Positions 7,402 to 14,301 of a stretch of 16,122 nucleotides of DNA are shown here, one piece after another. Positions within the stretch are counted from its first letter, which is position 1. Each line of letters opens with the position of its first letter. Where the stretch lies: contig CACXBN010000088.1 in the NCBI GenBank assembly GCA_902765885.1, positions 1 to 16,122 on the forward strand, in the 5' to 3' direction. Both the position numbers and the translations under genes were made by a program. The DNA is from an uncultured Ruminococcus sp. (lineage in GTDB: Bacteria > Bacillota > Clostridia > Oscillospirales > CAG-272). Under the pieces are notes generated by a model. The model ran no database searches. It was not told where the DNA came from and was given only the letters and a program-made list of their open reading frames with translations.

Positions 7402-7506
7402 CTCTGCCAGTCGATCACAAATACGACTCCGAACCAGATAATTATTCGGGATACTATCGCATATCATCGGAGTTGCCAGAAACATGTATAATACTTATGT
7501 GTGGTA

Positions 7507-7550
7507 AGGGGCTGTGAAAAAATGATTTCTCATTTTTTCACAGCCCCTAT
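7507..7550 (+). terminator. Perfect palindromic terminator after the sugar operon
   Basis: The arm at 7507-7525 pairs without a mismatch with 7530-7548 (19 base pairs around the loop TTTC). It starts GGGGCTGTG, has an A6 run in the left arm and a T6 run in the right arm, and is followed by ATTCTTTTTATT. It is placed as an intrinsic terminator for the four-gene operon ending at 7401. The unusually long perfect arms also recall inverted-repeat ends of transposable elements. Confidence 0.8.
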
Positions 7551-7588
7551 TCTTTTTATTCACGCTTTTTCTTGTTAATAAATAGTTA

Positions 7589-7617
7589 TTTACTTTTAAA
7601 GTGTTTTAAGATATAAT
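7589..7617 (+). promoter_or_regulatory. Promoter of the SLH/beta-helix gene
   Basis: TTTACT (7589-7594), a 17-base spacer and a perfect TATAAT (7612-7617) lie downstream of the operon terminator and about 35 bases before the AAGGAG (7638-7643) that serves the ATG at 7651. The gene is therefore probably its own transcription unit. Confidence 0.72.
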
Positions 7618-7650
7618 TTTACTGCAATCCATTAAACAAGGAGAACATTT

Positions 7651-10419
7651 ATGAGCAAAAAGTTATTGTCATTCTTTCTTGCTTCTGTAATGATCATTTC
7701 GTGCTCATCTCTGGTTTTCGGTGATGCAGGTTCATCGAATTTTACCAAAAGATATGAATATGGCGATGAAGTATTTACAGATGTCCAGTCAAAAGACTGG
7801 TTCTATGAAAATGTCGGGTCCGTATATGAGTACGGTCTTATGAACGGCAAAGGTCAGAACAGATTTGACCCTCAGGGAAATGTTACCATTGCTGAAACTC
7901 TTACCATTGCAGCAAGACTTAACTCCATTTATAAAACAGGCGACGATACATTCGAAAAGTCAAATCCATGGTATCAGGTTTATGCAGACTACTGCAAGAC
8001 AAACGGAATCGTATCTGACCTTCCTGAAGAAATAAATGTAGCTGCCACAAGAGGACAGTTTGCATCTATTCTCGCGTCTGCTCTTCCGGATTCCGAACTT
8101 CCTCAAAAAAACAATGTTCTTGACGATACCATTCCCGACGTTTCCTCAGACAGTGAATTTGCAGATGCTGTTTACAAGCTTTACAGAGCCGGCATAACAG
8201 TCGGATCAGATTCCAAAGGAACATTCAATCCACAGAATAACATAAAGAGAAGTGAAGTCGCCGCTATCGTTACGAGAATGATAGACCCTTCTCTCAGGCA
8301 GTCAGTATCTCTTTCGACATATAAGATTTACGTATCTCCTGATGGAAATGACACCACCGGAGACGGAAGTATATCCGCTCCATTTGCAACAATAGAGAAA
8401 GCGCGCGACACCGTCAGAAACCTTAACAAGGCAGAACTCAGCGGAATAGATGTAATAATCAAGTCCGGTGTTTATACACTTTCATCACCGATAGAGTTAA
8501 CTTCAGCTGACAGCGGAACCGAAGCCTGCACAATCAGATATATCGGTGAAGTAAACTCCACTATCGTCGGTGGCGTTGCACTTTCAGCTTCTGATTTTTC
8601 CAAGGCTACCGGAAATGCGACACAGTATTTCCCCGATGATGTAAAAGATAAAATTGTCCAGATTGATCTTACTACGATAGGATTCACCAAAGATTATCTC
8701 AACAACATCATGTCTCAGTGGTCATTTATTGATAAACTGCCGAGGCTTTCAGTAAACGGTGAATTCCAGACGATAGCACGTTATCCTAATGACGACTATA
8801 TCAATATAGTTAGCGGTTTCATTGAAGGTGGAGAAAGCTATGCGAGTGACAATGTTTCTCCCACAACGATCAATTACGGTGAAGAGCACTTTGACAGAGT
8901 TCATTCATGGCATGACATAAGCTCGATCAGAGTTTACGGAAGATACTCCGTACTTTGGGCTTCAGACAACACCGAAATATGGTCATTTGATGATAAAGAA
9001 CCTATTATGACTGTTCCCTTCTCAGGCGGTCATGATCCTGTTCCAGGCGGACTTCTTTTCTGGTACAATATTCCAGAGGAACTTGACGCCCCAGGAGAAT
9101 TCTATATAGATTCAGATGCCATACTGTATTATTATCCTACAGATGCTTTTACAACAGCCACCTTATCCATACCTTTGATTGACAGCCTTATAACACTTGA
9201 TTCAACTGACCATGTCACTTTCGAAAATCTCAAGTTTGAATCTGCAAATGTATATGGCATAACAGGAAAAGGAGACTTTGTTACCGTAAAAGACTGTGAA
9301 CTCAGCTCTATAATCGCTGAAGCTGCCATATCACTTAAAGGCAATAATATCCTTATTCAGGGAAACCATGTATTTTATGTAGGTCGCAACGGCATTGCAG
9401 TCGAAACCGGAGATCTTCCCTCTCTAACCAAAGGAAACAGCGTAATATATAACAATATACTACATGACTGGGGCCTTTATACCACGCCGTACGCGAAAGG
9501 AATCAATCCAACAGGATGCGGAATAACCTCAAGCCACAATTATCTGTATAATTCAAACGGTGAGGCGTTTGGAGGCGGCGGTGCATACAATGTTCAGGAA
9601 TACAACTACGTTCATGATGTTCTCCGTAACTCAGACGACCTTGGCGCATTCAGCGGAAACTCCGGATTCGTAGGAAATGTAGTCAGATATAACTATATTT
9701 ACAACGTAGGAAGCGTGGGAGCAGCCGCAGCGGCAGAAAATCTCAACAAAATGGGTTCTGCTGCGATTTACTGGGATGGCGGCGGAAGCTATGCTGAAGC
9801 TTATGGCAACGTCATAGAGACCGTAAGAGGCCACGGATTCATTCTTAACGGCGGACGCGGTCTGCAGATTCACGGCAACCTGATAATAGACTGCACAATG
9901 TGGTATGCTCAGGTTGTAGGAACGTTCTATGCCAGAGCTCTTGAAAGAGACACATACAGCGGCACTACATCAGATTATCCCGATTACGTTCATAATGAAG
10001 CATATAAACAGGCTAACCCAGAACTTGATCTGATAGTAACTGATCTTTCACTTACAACTCCCGACGACCCGTATGGCTGGGCTGCACCTGCAGGAGATCT
10101 AGTACTTAACAACTGGTCTCACTTCAACAAATACAACAGAGCATTCAGCAACTGGGGCGTACGTCCGCACTATATAGAAGACTGTGTATTCAAATTCAGC
10201 GGTGACAATATAGATGTCAAGAAAGATGGCACAGATGATCATACTTCATCATACAATTCCAGAAGAGAAAAAGTTGATCTTAAAGATCTGATAACAAATG
10301 TTGCTGCAGGAGTCATTGAGATCGACTGGGATACATTTGGTCAGATAGGAATCGTTGATGCCGACTGGAATCTTGATTTCGAATATCAGACTATAAATGA
10401 ATTTGTTGAGAACAGATAA
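7651..10419 (+). CDS. Secreted SLH-anchored right-handed beta-helix protein, putative polysaccharide-active enzyme
   Basis: A 922-residue exported protein. Residues 1-24 form a signal peptide (KK, then a hydrophobic core). Cleavage after VFG is plausible, but IISC at 15-18 also fits a lipobox. Three SLH domains follow at about 41-95, 100-150 and 155-215; the first has DVQSKDWFYENV and RFDPQGNVTIAE, the third TFNPQNNIKRSE. These normally bind pyruvylated cell-wall polymer. A parallel beta-helix starts with IYVSPDGNDTTGDGS (226-240) and ATIEKARDTVRNL, as in pectate-lyase-like carbohydrate enzymes, and runs to about 780 with many N-rich turns. It has the ARYPND and WYNIPEELDAPGEFYID segments common in this group. 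It could be a lyase or a glycoside hydrolase (GH141-like is one option); the catalytic residues were not identified. It lies directly downstream of the sugar operon but has its own promoter. Confidence 0.85.
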   Translation: MSKKLLSFFLASVMIISCSSLVFGDAGSSNFTKRYEYGDEVFTDVQSKDWFYENVGSVYEYGLMNGKGQNRFDPQGNVTIAETLTIAARLNSIYKTGDDTFEKSNPWYQVYADYCKTNGIVSDLPEEINVAATRGQFASILASALPDSELPQKNNVLDDTIPDVSSDSEFADAVYKLYRAGITVGSDSKGTFNPQNNIKRSEVAAIVTRMIDPSLRQSVSLSTYKIYVSPDGNDTTGDGSISAPFATIEKARDTVRNLNKAELSGIDVIIKSGVYTLSSPIELTSADSGTEACTIRYIGEVNSTIVGGVALSASDFSKATGNATQYFPDDVKDKIVQIDLTTIGFTKDYLNNIMSQWSFIDKLPRLSVNGEFQTIARYPNDDYINIVSGFIEGGESYASDNVSPTTINYGEEHFDRVHSWHDISSIRVYGRYSVLWASDNTEIWSFDDKEPIMTVPFSGGHDPVPGGLLFWYNIPEELDAPGEFYIDSDAILYYYPTDAFTTATLSIPLIDSLITLDSTDHVTFENLKFESANVYGITGKGDFVTVKDCELSSIIAEAAISLKGNNILIQGNHVFYVGRNGIAVETGDLPSLTKGNSVIYNNILHDWGLYTTPYAKGINPTGCGITSSHNYLYNSNGEAFGGGGAYNVQEYNYVHDVLRNSDDLGAFSGNSGFVGNVVRYNYIYNVGSVGAAAAAENLNKMGSAAIYWDGGGSYAEAYGNVIETVRGHGFILNGGRGLQIHGNLIIDCTMWYAQVVGTFYARALERDTYSGTTSDYPDYVHNEAYKQANPELDLIVTDLSLTTPDDPYGWAAPAGDLVLNNWSHFNKYNRAFSNWGVRPHYIEDCVFKFSGDNIDVKKDGTDDHTSSYNSRREKVDLKDLITNVAAGVIEIDWDTFGQIGIVDADWNLDFEYQTINEFVENR

Positions 10420-10438
10420 TTTTTAAAATGATCAATAG

Positions 10439-10480
10439 AATAAAGGCAGGAGATCAAAAATCCGATCTTCTGCCTTTATT
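10439..10480. terminator. Bidirectional terminator between convergent SLH genes
   Basis: The left arm (10439-10455, containing AAAGGCAGGAGATC) pairs with the right arm (10464-10480, GATCTTCTGCCTTT) over 17 base pairs with a single G-U or A-C position, and the loop is 8 bases. T-rich sequence follows on both strands (TTATTATTTTCT on plus). It sits between the stops at 10419 and 10498. Confidence 0.85.
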
Positions 10481-10497
10481 ATTTTCTGTAATTATTA

Positions 10498-12816
10498 TCA
10501 ACCGAGTTTACGGTACAGGTAAAGAACTATATCCTTTCTTGGGCAATTTTCTGATGGTTTGAACTCATTTACCGTTTCGCTTATCAGCTTGTTTTTCACA
10601 GCCCAAAGAACTGCATCATCATACCAGTTCCCTTTTCCCGTGAAATCCGGAGATCCGAATGATCTGTACAGGAACGTAATTACATGAGCCCTTGTACAGG
10701 TTGAATCAGGAGCAAATCTGTCACTAGAAACACCATTTGTTATGCCGTTTTCCACAGCCCACAGAACAGCTTTGGTGTACCATGTATTTTCCGGAACATC
10801 TTTAAAAGGATTATTCATACTTCCGGGCTCCGGACATCCCATCGCTCTCCAAAGAAATGTCATAACCTGTGCTCTCGTGCAGGTCGAATCTGGTCCGAAT
10901 CTCGTCGCGCTTACACCATTTGTAACCTGCGGGTCTGCATAATATGCCCAGAGAACGGCATCATAGAAATAATCATTTTCACTTATATCTTCAAAAGGAT
11001 TCACTGCAGTCATATGTCCGAGAATATATCCGCATTCCGTACATATCTGTGGAGAAGCAGCTGTGGCAGCGGTTCCTGGAACATGAGGTTTGATTTCTGA
11101 GTGTTCGCTGCATAGAAGCGAAGTACAGGAATGTGCGTGACCCGTTTCATCTGAATAATCCCACTTGTCGGACCATATATGAGTTCCGAGTTCTCCATAT
11201 GGAAGATTGCAGACCGAACAGATTGCCTGTGATTTGCAATCGGCCTGGCCGCCTTCATGATATCCGATAGTCTCGCCTATTATTTCACCGCATTCTCTTC
11301 TTTGACAATATTTATAATGATGTTCGCCATCGGATCTCCACTCCGATTCCCAATGCCCTGTGGCGGGAATTATACCCCAGTTTTCATCCGTTATTTTTTC
11401 AAGTCCTCTGTTGTCAACAAAATCATCACCGCAGTAACAATGGTAATATGTGAGTTTTCCATCTTTTGTACATGACGGATTTTTTTGTGTAACTTTTTGC
11501 GGGTCATGCAGGTGACTGAACTTATAGTTTATTTCTATCACTTCAGCCGGATCCTGCTCATATGCCTTAACGGCAGTTACGCTCGTTCCGTTTATGATGC
11601 CTGTTACGGCACTGTCATATTCCTGAGTTACTGAAAAGACATGATCTGCATCAGCTTCGAGCCAGACAGTGCACATATACTGATGGTTAAGCAAAAACAT
11701 GTCTCCGTTTTCAAGAAATCTGCCTGCAGTAAGATCATACCACATAACGGGATCATTTCTGTAAAGTCCGTACCCTTTGCCTGATACTTTTGCACTGAAA
11801 GTAACAGGCACGCCGTAAACAGGTTCCTGAATGGAAATAGATACTTCAGGTATGTTTTTCAGAATATTCAGCGAACTCGACGGAATATATCCGACAACAT
11901 CATTATATACGACCAGACACCATGTTCCGCTGTTTTCTATGATAAATACAGTATCATTCGGAGACAGATATGCAAGTCTCTCGGATTCATTGTATTGTCC
12001 TGCAAGGACCGCTCCGCTCGTTTTCAATGTTGCAACACTTTCCCATTCGGGATATGTCGTGCGGACTACTATCTGTTTACTGTCAAGAGTCATATAACGA
12101 ACATCATTTAAATATAAAACGAGCTCAGCTTTAATCACGATCATCTCATTTGCTTTTCTGGGAGTGATCGTTTCCTGGGGAGATTGAAGCTTTCTGATTT
12201 TTCCTCCTTCATTGACAGTGATCTCAAGACCAGTTTTTAATTCCGATTCGGAATATATTGAGTCGAGTTCATCATAGCTGCAAATGAAGCTGACAGGATT
12301 ACCCGGTCGAATATAATAGTAAGGAACGTCAAGAATTACTTCGTTTTGCTGAAATCCCTTTAAACCAAATTCAGAGATCTTAAGCCCCAATCTGTTCATT
12401 TCACTGACTAGAGCCTTTGAACTGTATATATGCATGTTATATGCTTCAGTCATTTTTACAGTTCCATCGGGGAACGTAACCTTACATGCGAAATGTATAT
12501 GATCCCAGTCAGTGCCGTATTCATATCCATCGGCGGTCAGAAATCTGAAATGTTCTGTATTTGTTCCAAAATAACGTTCATTATCGTATATTTCGGTAAA
12601 TGAACCGTCATAACCGTATCTTGCACACCATTGATATGCAGCTCCGGCAACATTTGCTCCGGCAATCATGTCGTAATAGCCGCCTGCATATACAATCCTG
12701 TCAATATAGACTAAATGAGCCTCCATACTGTCATTGGCGGAAATGGATACTGCAGCTAAGCATAATACTAATGCAAGCAATATCGTGATTGTGATAATCC
12801 TGTAAGATCTTTTCAT
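10498..12816 (-). CDS. Secreted SLH surface protein with SH3-like and Cys/His-rich CxxC regions
   Basis: A 772-residue exported protein of unknown function. A signal peptide (MKRSYR, then a hydrophobic core ending near SISA, about 27) precedes a beta-rich region with no recognised domain (30-260). An SH3-like segment follows at 265-319 (LAYLSPNDTVFIIENSGTW, then VVGYIPSSSL), the type that binds cell wall. Residues 445-604 are rich in Cys and His, with repeated CxxC or CxC pairs alternating with HxW/GxH motifs (HCYCG, CSVCNLPYG, CTECGY), suggesting small metal- or disulfide-stabilised modules. Three SLH domains at about 605-772 anchor the protein; the first two repeat every 61 residues (PDSTCTRAQVMTFLWRAMG against PDSTCTRAHVITFLYRSFG). 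The ATG at 12816 is chosen because the signal peptide starts there and GGAG lies upstream; the frame is open to 12888 but that part is not signal-like. No enzymatic motif was recognised. Confidence 0.85.
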   Translation of the reverse strand: MKRSYRIITITILLALVLCLAAVSISANDSMEAHLVYIDRIVYAGGYYDMIAGANVAGAAYQWCARYGYDGSFTEIYDNERYFGTNTEHFRFLTADGYEYGTDWDHIHFACKVTFPDGTVKMTEAYNMHIYSSKALVSEMNRLGLKISEFGLKGFQQNEVILDVPYYYIRPGNPVSFICSYDELDSIYSESELKTGLEITVNEGGKIRKLQSPQETITPRKANEMIVIKAELVLYLNDVRYMTLDSKQIVVRTTYPEWESVATLKTSGAVLAGQYNESERLAYLSPNDTVFIIENSGTWCLVVYNDVVGYIPSSSLNILKNIPEVSISIQEPVYGVPVTFSAKVSGKGYGLYRNDPVMWYDLTAGRFLENGDMFLLNHQYMCTVWLEADADHVFSVTQEYDSAVTGIINGTSVTAVKAYEQDPAEVIEINYKFSHLHDPQKVTQKNPSCTKDGKLTYYHCYCGDDFVDNRGLEKITDENWGIIPATGHWESEWRSDGEHHYKYCQRRECGEIIGETIGYHEGGQADCKSQAICSVCNLPYGELGTHIWSDKWDYSDETGHAHSCTSLLCSEHSEIKPHVPGTAATAASPQICTECGYILGHMTAVNPFEDISENDYFYDAVLWAYYADPQVTNGVSATRFGPDSTCTRAQVMTFLWRAMGCPEPGSMNNPFKDVPENTWYTKAVLWAVENGITNGVSSDRFAPDSTCTRAHVITFLYRSFGSPDFTGKGNWYDDAVLWAVKNKLISETVNEFKPSENCPRKDIVLYLYRKLG

Positions 12817-12869
12817 ATGGACTCCAATATCATATTCATATTTACTTTGTGTTTTACCTGCTATAAAAA

Positions 12870-12898
12870 TATATACATTATTTATCAATGATTGTCAA
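12870..12898 (-). promoter_or_regulatory. Promoter of the Cys-rich SLH gene
   Basis: On the minus strand a perfect TTGACA (12898 to 12893), a 17-base spacer and TATATA (12875 to 12870) lie about 55 bases before the ATG at 12816. The promoter overlaps the open frame that extends to 12888, which supports the shorter start. Confidence 0.75.
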
Positions 12899-12921
12899 GA
12901 GACTGGATGTTTACAGTAATT

Positions 12922-12950
12922 AAAAAATCCGGCAGAAAATCCACCGGATA
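12922..12950 (-). terminator. Terminator of the cobalamin-uptake operon
   Basis: ATCCGG (12927-12932) and CCGGAT (12944-12949) form a 6-base stem with an 11-base loop. On the minus strand it is followed by TTTTTTA. It lies just after the stop of the S-component gene. The stem is short, so the strength is uncertain. Confidence 0.6.
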
Positions 12951-12970
12951 ATTTATTAGTATTTGTGTAG

Positions 12971-13516
12971 TTAAAGACCTAATTTCGCACTTTCTCGTTT
13001 CACGATTTTAACCAAAGGTAAAATAAGGAATCCCATTGCGAAATTTCCCAAAGCATGAATTACATCCATATAGAAACCGCTGGCCAACCACGCCAGTGTC
13101 TGATGAATATTAAATTTTAAAAGAATACCGTTGGAAAAAGACCATAAAACGCCATATGAAAGGCCGTGAAGACCACATACGACGGGATAAACAATCATAG
13201 CAGTCTTTTCAGACATGTTCTTCGGGAGCAACATAGTGACAGCCCATAGAATCAGCCAAACATACAAATACGGATACCACCACATCTGAAAGCCGTAAAA
13301 CATACCGAAAAACAGCACAAATAGATAGATGGGTAGCAAAGCCCACGCTCTGTATGTAATTGTAATCACCATAATAAGCATGCCCACAGGGTGGACGTTC
13401 GGTATGCCCTCAAATGCTATTTTAGAAACAAAAATGAGCGCACCGAATATCGAAAGTATAATTAGTCTGACAAGCTCCCTATGGTGTCTGTTTGGTAAAT
13501 TATTCTTCGAAGTCAC
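12971..13516 (-). CDS. ECF transporter S component, probable cobalamin/corrinoid type
   Basis: A 181-residue integral membrane protein with about six hydrophobic segments and very few charges between them, the size and layout of substrate-binding S components of energy-coupling-factor transporters. A short cytoplasmic N-terminus leads into SIFGALIFVSKIAF, similar to the Ala-containing first helix that contacts the T subunit. Later segments are Trp/Tyr-rich (FGMFYGFQMWWYPYLYVW). The shared EcfA/A'/T module is not in the window and must be supplied from elsewhere. Placement behind a cobalamin riboswitch and a DUF4430 lipoprotein suggests corrinoid uptake (CbrT-like), but the sequence alone does not prove the substrate. 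The start is a GTG at 13516, directly preceded by an in-frame TAA. It overlaps the upstream gene by 17 bases with no clear Shine-Dalgarno sequence, so coupled translation is likely. Confidence 0.8.
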   Translation of the reverse strand: MTSKNNLPNRHHRELVRLIILSIFGALIFVSKIAFEGIPNVHPVGMLIMVITITYRAWALLPIYLFVLFFGMFYGFQMWWYPYLYVWLILWAVTMLLPKNMSEKTAMIVYPVVCGLHGLSYGVLWSFSNGILLKFNIHQTLAWLASGFYMDVIHALGNFAMGFLILPLVKIVKRESAKLGL

Positions 13517-13913
13517 TTATGGTGTATGTTAATTCAAAATGGTCTCCGTCTTTGATCTCCGTAGCAGAGGCACCGGTCATAAGATACTCGCCTCCCTTGG
13601 AAATCGCCCAATAAGACTTGTCAACAGCAAAATCTGCAGTCACTCCGTCGACTGCTGTAATGAAGAAGCCGTAATCTCCGTCTTCTCCTTCAACGATGCC
13701 TGCTTCTCTGAGTGCATCTGCAAGATTTGTCTTATCTGTTTTAATGACGTGTTCCTTGCTTGAACCATCTTTACCTATTACTTCAACAGTAACAGTGATT
13801 TTTCCGCTATCTTTTTCTTCTGTTCCTTTATTACAGGAAATCACAGAAAGTGCAATTACCGCAATCAGCACAAAAAGGGCGGAAGATTTCAAAATTAATT
13901 TTAATCTTTTCAT
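13500..13913 (-). CDS. DUF4430 (transcobalamin-like C-terminal domain) lipoprotein, putative corrinoid-binding protein
   Basis: A 137-residue lipoprotein. KRLKLILK and a hydrophobic core end in the lipobox VISC, with lipidated Cys27. A short charged linker (NKGTEEKDSGK) is followed at about 38-135 by a DUF4430 fold. Its visible hallmarks are a VTVEVIGKDG strand, TNLADALREAG, the turn DGDYGFFITAVDGV, DKSYWAISKGGEYLMTGAS and DGDHFELTYT. This domain resembles the small C-terminal domain of transcobalamin and intrinsic factor, which covers the cobalamin. Being the first gene after a cobalamin riboswitch and coupled to an ECF S component, it may capture corrinoids at the outer membrane face and pass them on. 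That role is inference from context. AGGAG (13926 to 13922) precedes the ATG, and a second AAGG lies right next to it. Confidence 0.87.
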   Translation of the reverse strand: MKRLKLILKSSALFVLIAVIALSVISCNKGTEEKDSGKITVTVEVIGKDGSSKEHVIKTDKTNLADALREAGIVEGEDGDYGFFITAVDGVTADFAVDKSYWAISKGGEYLMTGASATEIKDGDHFELTYTISDFEE

Positions 13914-13959
13914 CCTTAATTCTCCTTAAAAAATAGTAGTATTAATCTGACCTTTCACA

Positions 13960-14178
13960 AGCCGCTGCGCGGCGCCAGAACTCGTGGCATTTGCAAAAGT
14001 GCGAGGCAGGTATCCCGGCTTATGACTGTAGGAAATCCAAATGCCTTCATTCCTTCTCAGTTTCCCAATGGATTCAGGCCTGCGGTAGCCTCATGAAGGT
14101 ATGTCAGTCAATCACGGTGACGGGCTCGTTCAGGATTCACACCTGATTCCGGTTTGAGCATTTTCATGCACCTCAATC
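13960..14178 (-). promoter_or_regulatory. Cobalamin (AdoCbl-class) riboswitch
   Basis: Read on the minus strand, the leader has the conserved order of a B12 riboswitch. AGGTGC comes first (14173 to 14168), then GGAATCAGGTGTGAATCC near 14146-14129 with the GAATC signature, then GAGCCCGTCACCGTGA, a long variable hairpin region, and the B12 box AGCCGGGATACCTGCC (14020 to 14005). The 5' AGGTGC can pair with GCACTT (14002 to 13997) just after the box to close the core. Downstream, GCCGC-GCA-GCGGC (13973 to 13961) makes a GC-rich hairpin without a U-run, so control is more likely at translation than by termination. It lies between the promoter at 14189-14217 and the DUF4430 gene, and fills most of the 388-base gap 13914-14301. 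Confidence 0.93.
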
Positions 14179-14188
14179 AGACTTTGTA

Positions 14189-14217
14189 ATTATATCACTG
14201 ACAAATTTCATTATCAA
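14189..14217 (-). promoter_or_regulatory. Promoter of the riboswitch-controlled operon
   Basis: On the minus strand TTGATA (14217 to 14212), a 17-base spacer and a perfect TATAAT (14194 to 14189) with an upstream TGA form a near-consensus extended -10 promoter. The predicted start lies a few bases before the riboswitch core. Confidence 0.8.
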
Positions 14218-14230
14218 TAATTTTGATAAT
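14210..14230. repeat. Inverted repeat overlapping the riboswitch promoter -35
   Basis: ATTATCAA (14210-14217) and TTGATAAT (14223-14230) form a perfect 8-base inverted repeat with a 5-base spacer. Its left arm covers the -35 of the minus-strand promoter, and it lies upstream of the plus-strand LtaS-like gene. It could be an operator, but AT-rich repeats of this size also arise by chance. Confidence 0.4.
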
Positions 14231-14262
14231 TTGGATTTATCCTTTAATATTTGAGCAAACTA

Positions 14263-14271
14263 TGGTAAAAT
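14263..14271 (+). promoter_or_regulatory. Possible extended -10 promoter of the LtaS-like gene
   Basis: TGGTAAAAT (14263-14271) resembles an extended -10 with the hexamer TAAAAT. At 17-base spacing the -35 is TTTAAT (14243-14248), only three matches to consensus. It is the best candidate in the 80 bases before the ATG at 14302, but it is weak. Confidence 0.4.
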
Positions 14272-14301
14272 AATCAAACTATTACAGTTAAGGATGAAGA
14301 T

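Noticed and set aside
7111..7485. 124-codon minus-strand frame at the end of the isomerase gene
   Set aside because: Mostly antisense to conserved isomerase motifs, with no family signature and no promoter or ribosome binding site noted.
7487..7492. TATAAT hexamer downstream of the isomerase gene as a promoter
   Set aside because: There is no -35 at usable spacing, and the strong terminator lies immediately downstream.
12817..12888. Longer start for the Cys-rich SLH protein
   Set aside because: The extra 24 residues would precede a typical signal peptide, and they overlap the -10 element at 12870-12875.
13961..13973. GC-rich hairpin after the B12 box as an intrinsic terminator
   Set aside because: No U-run follows it on the minus strand. 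It is better explained as part of the riboswitch expression platform.
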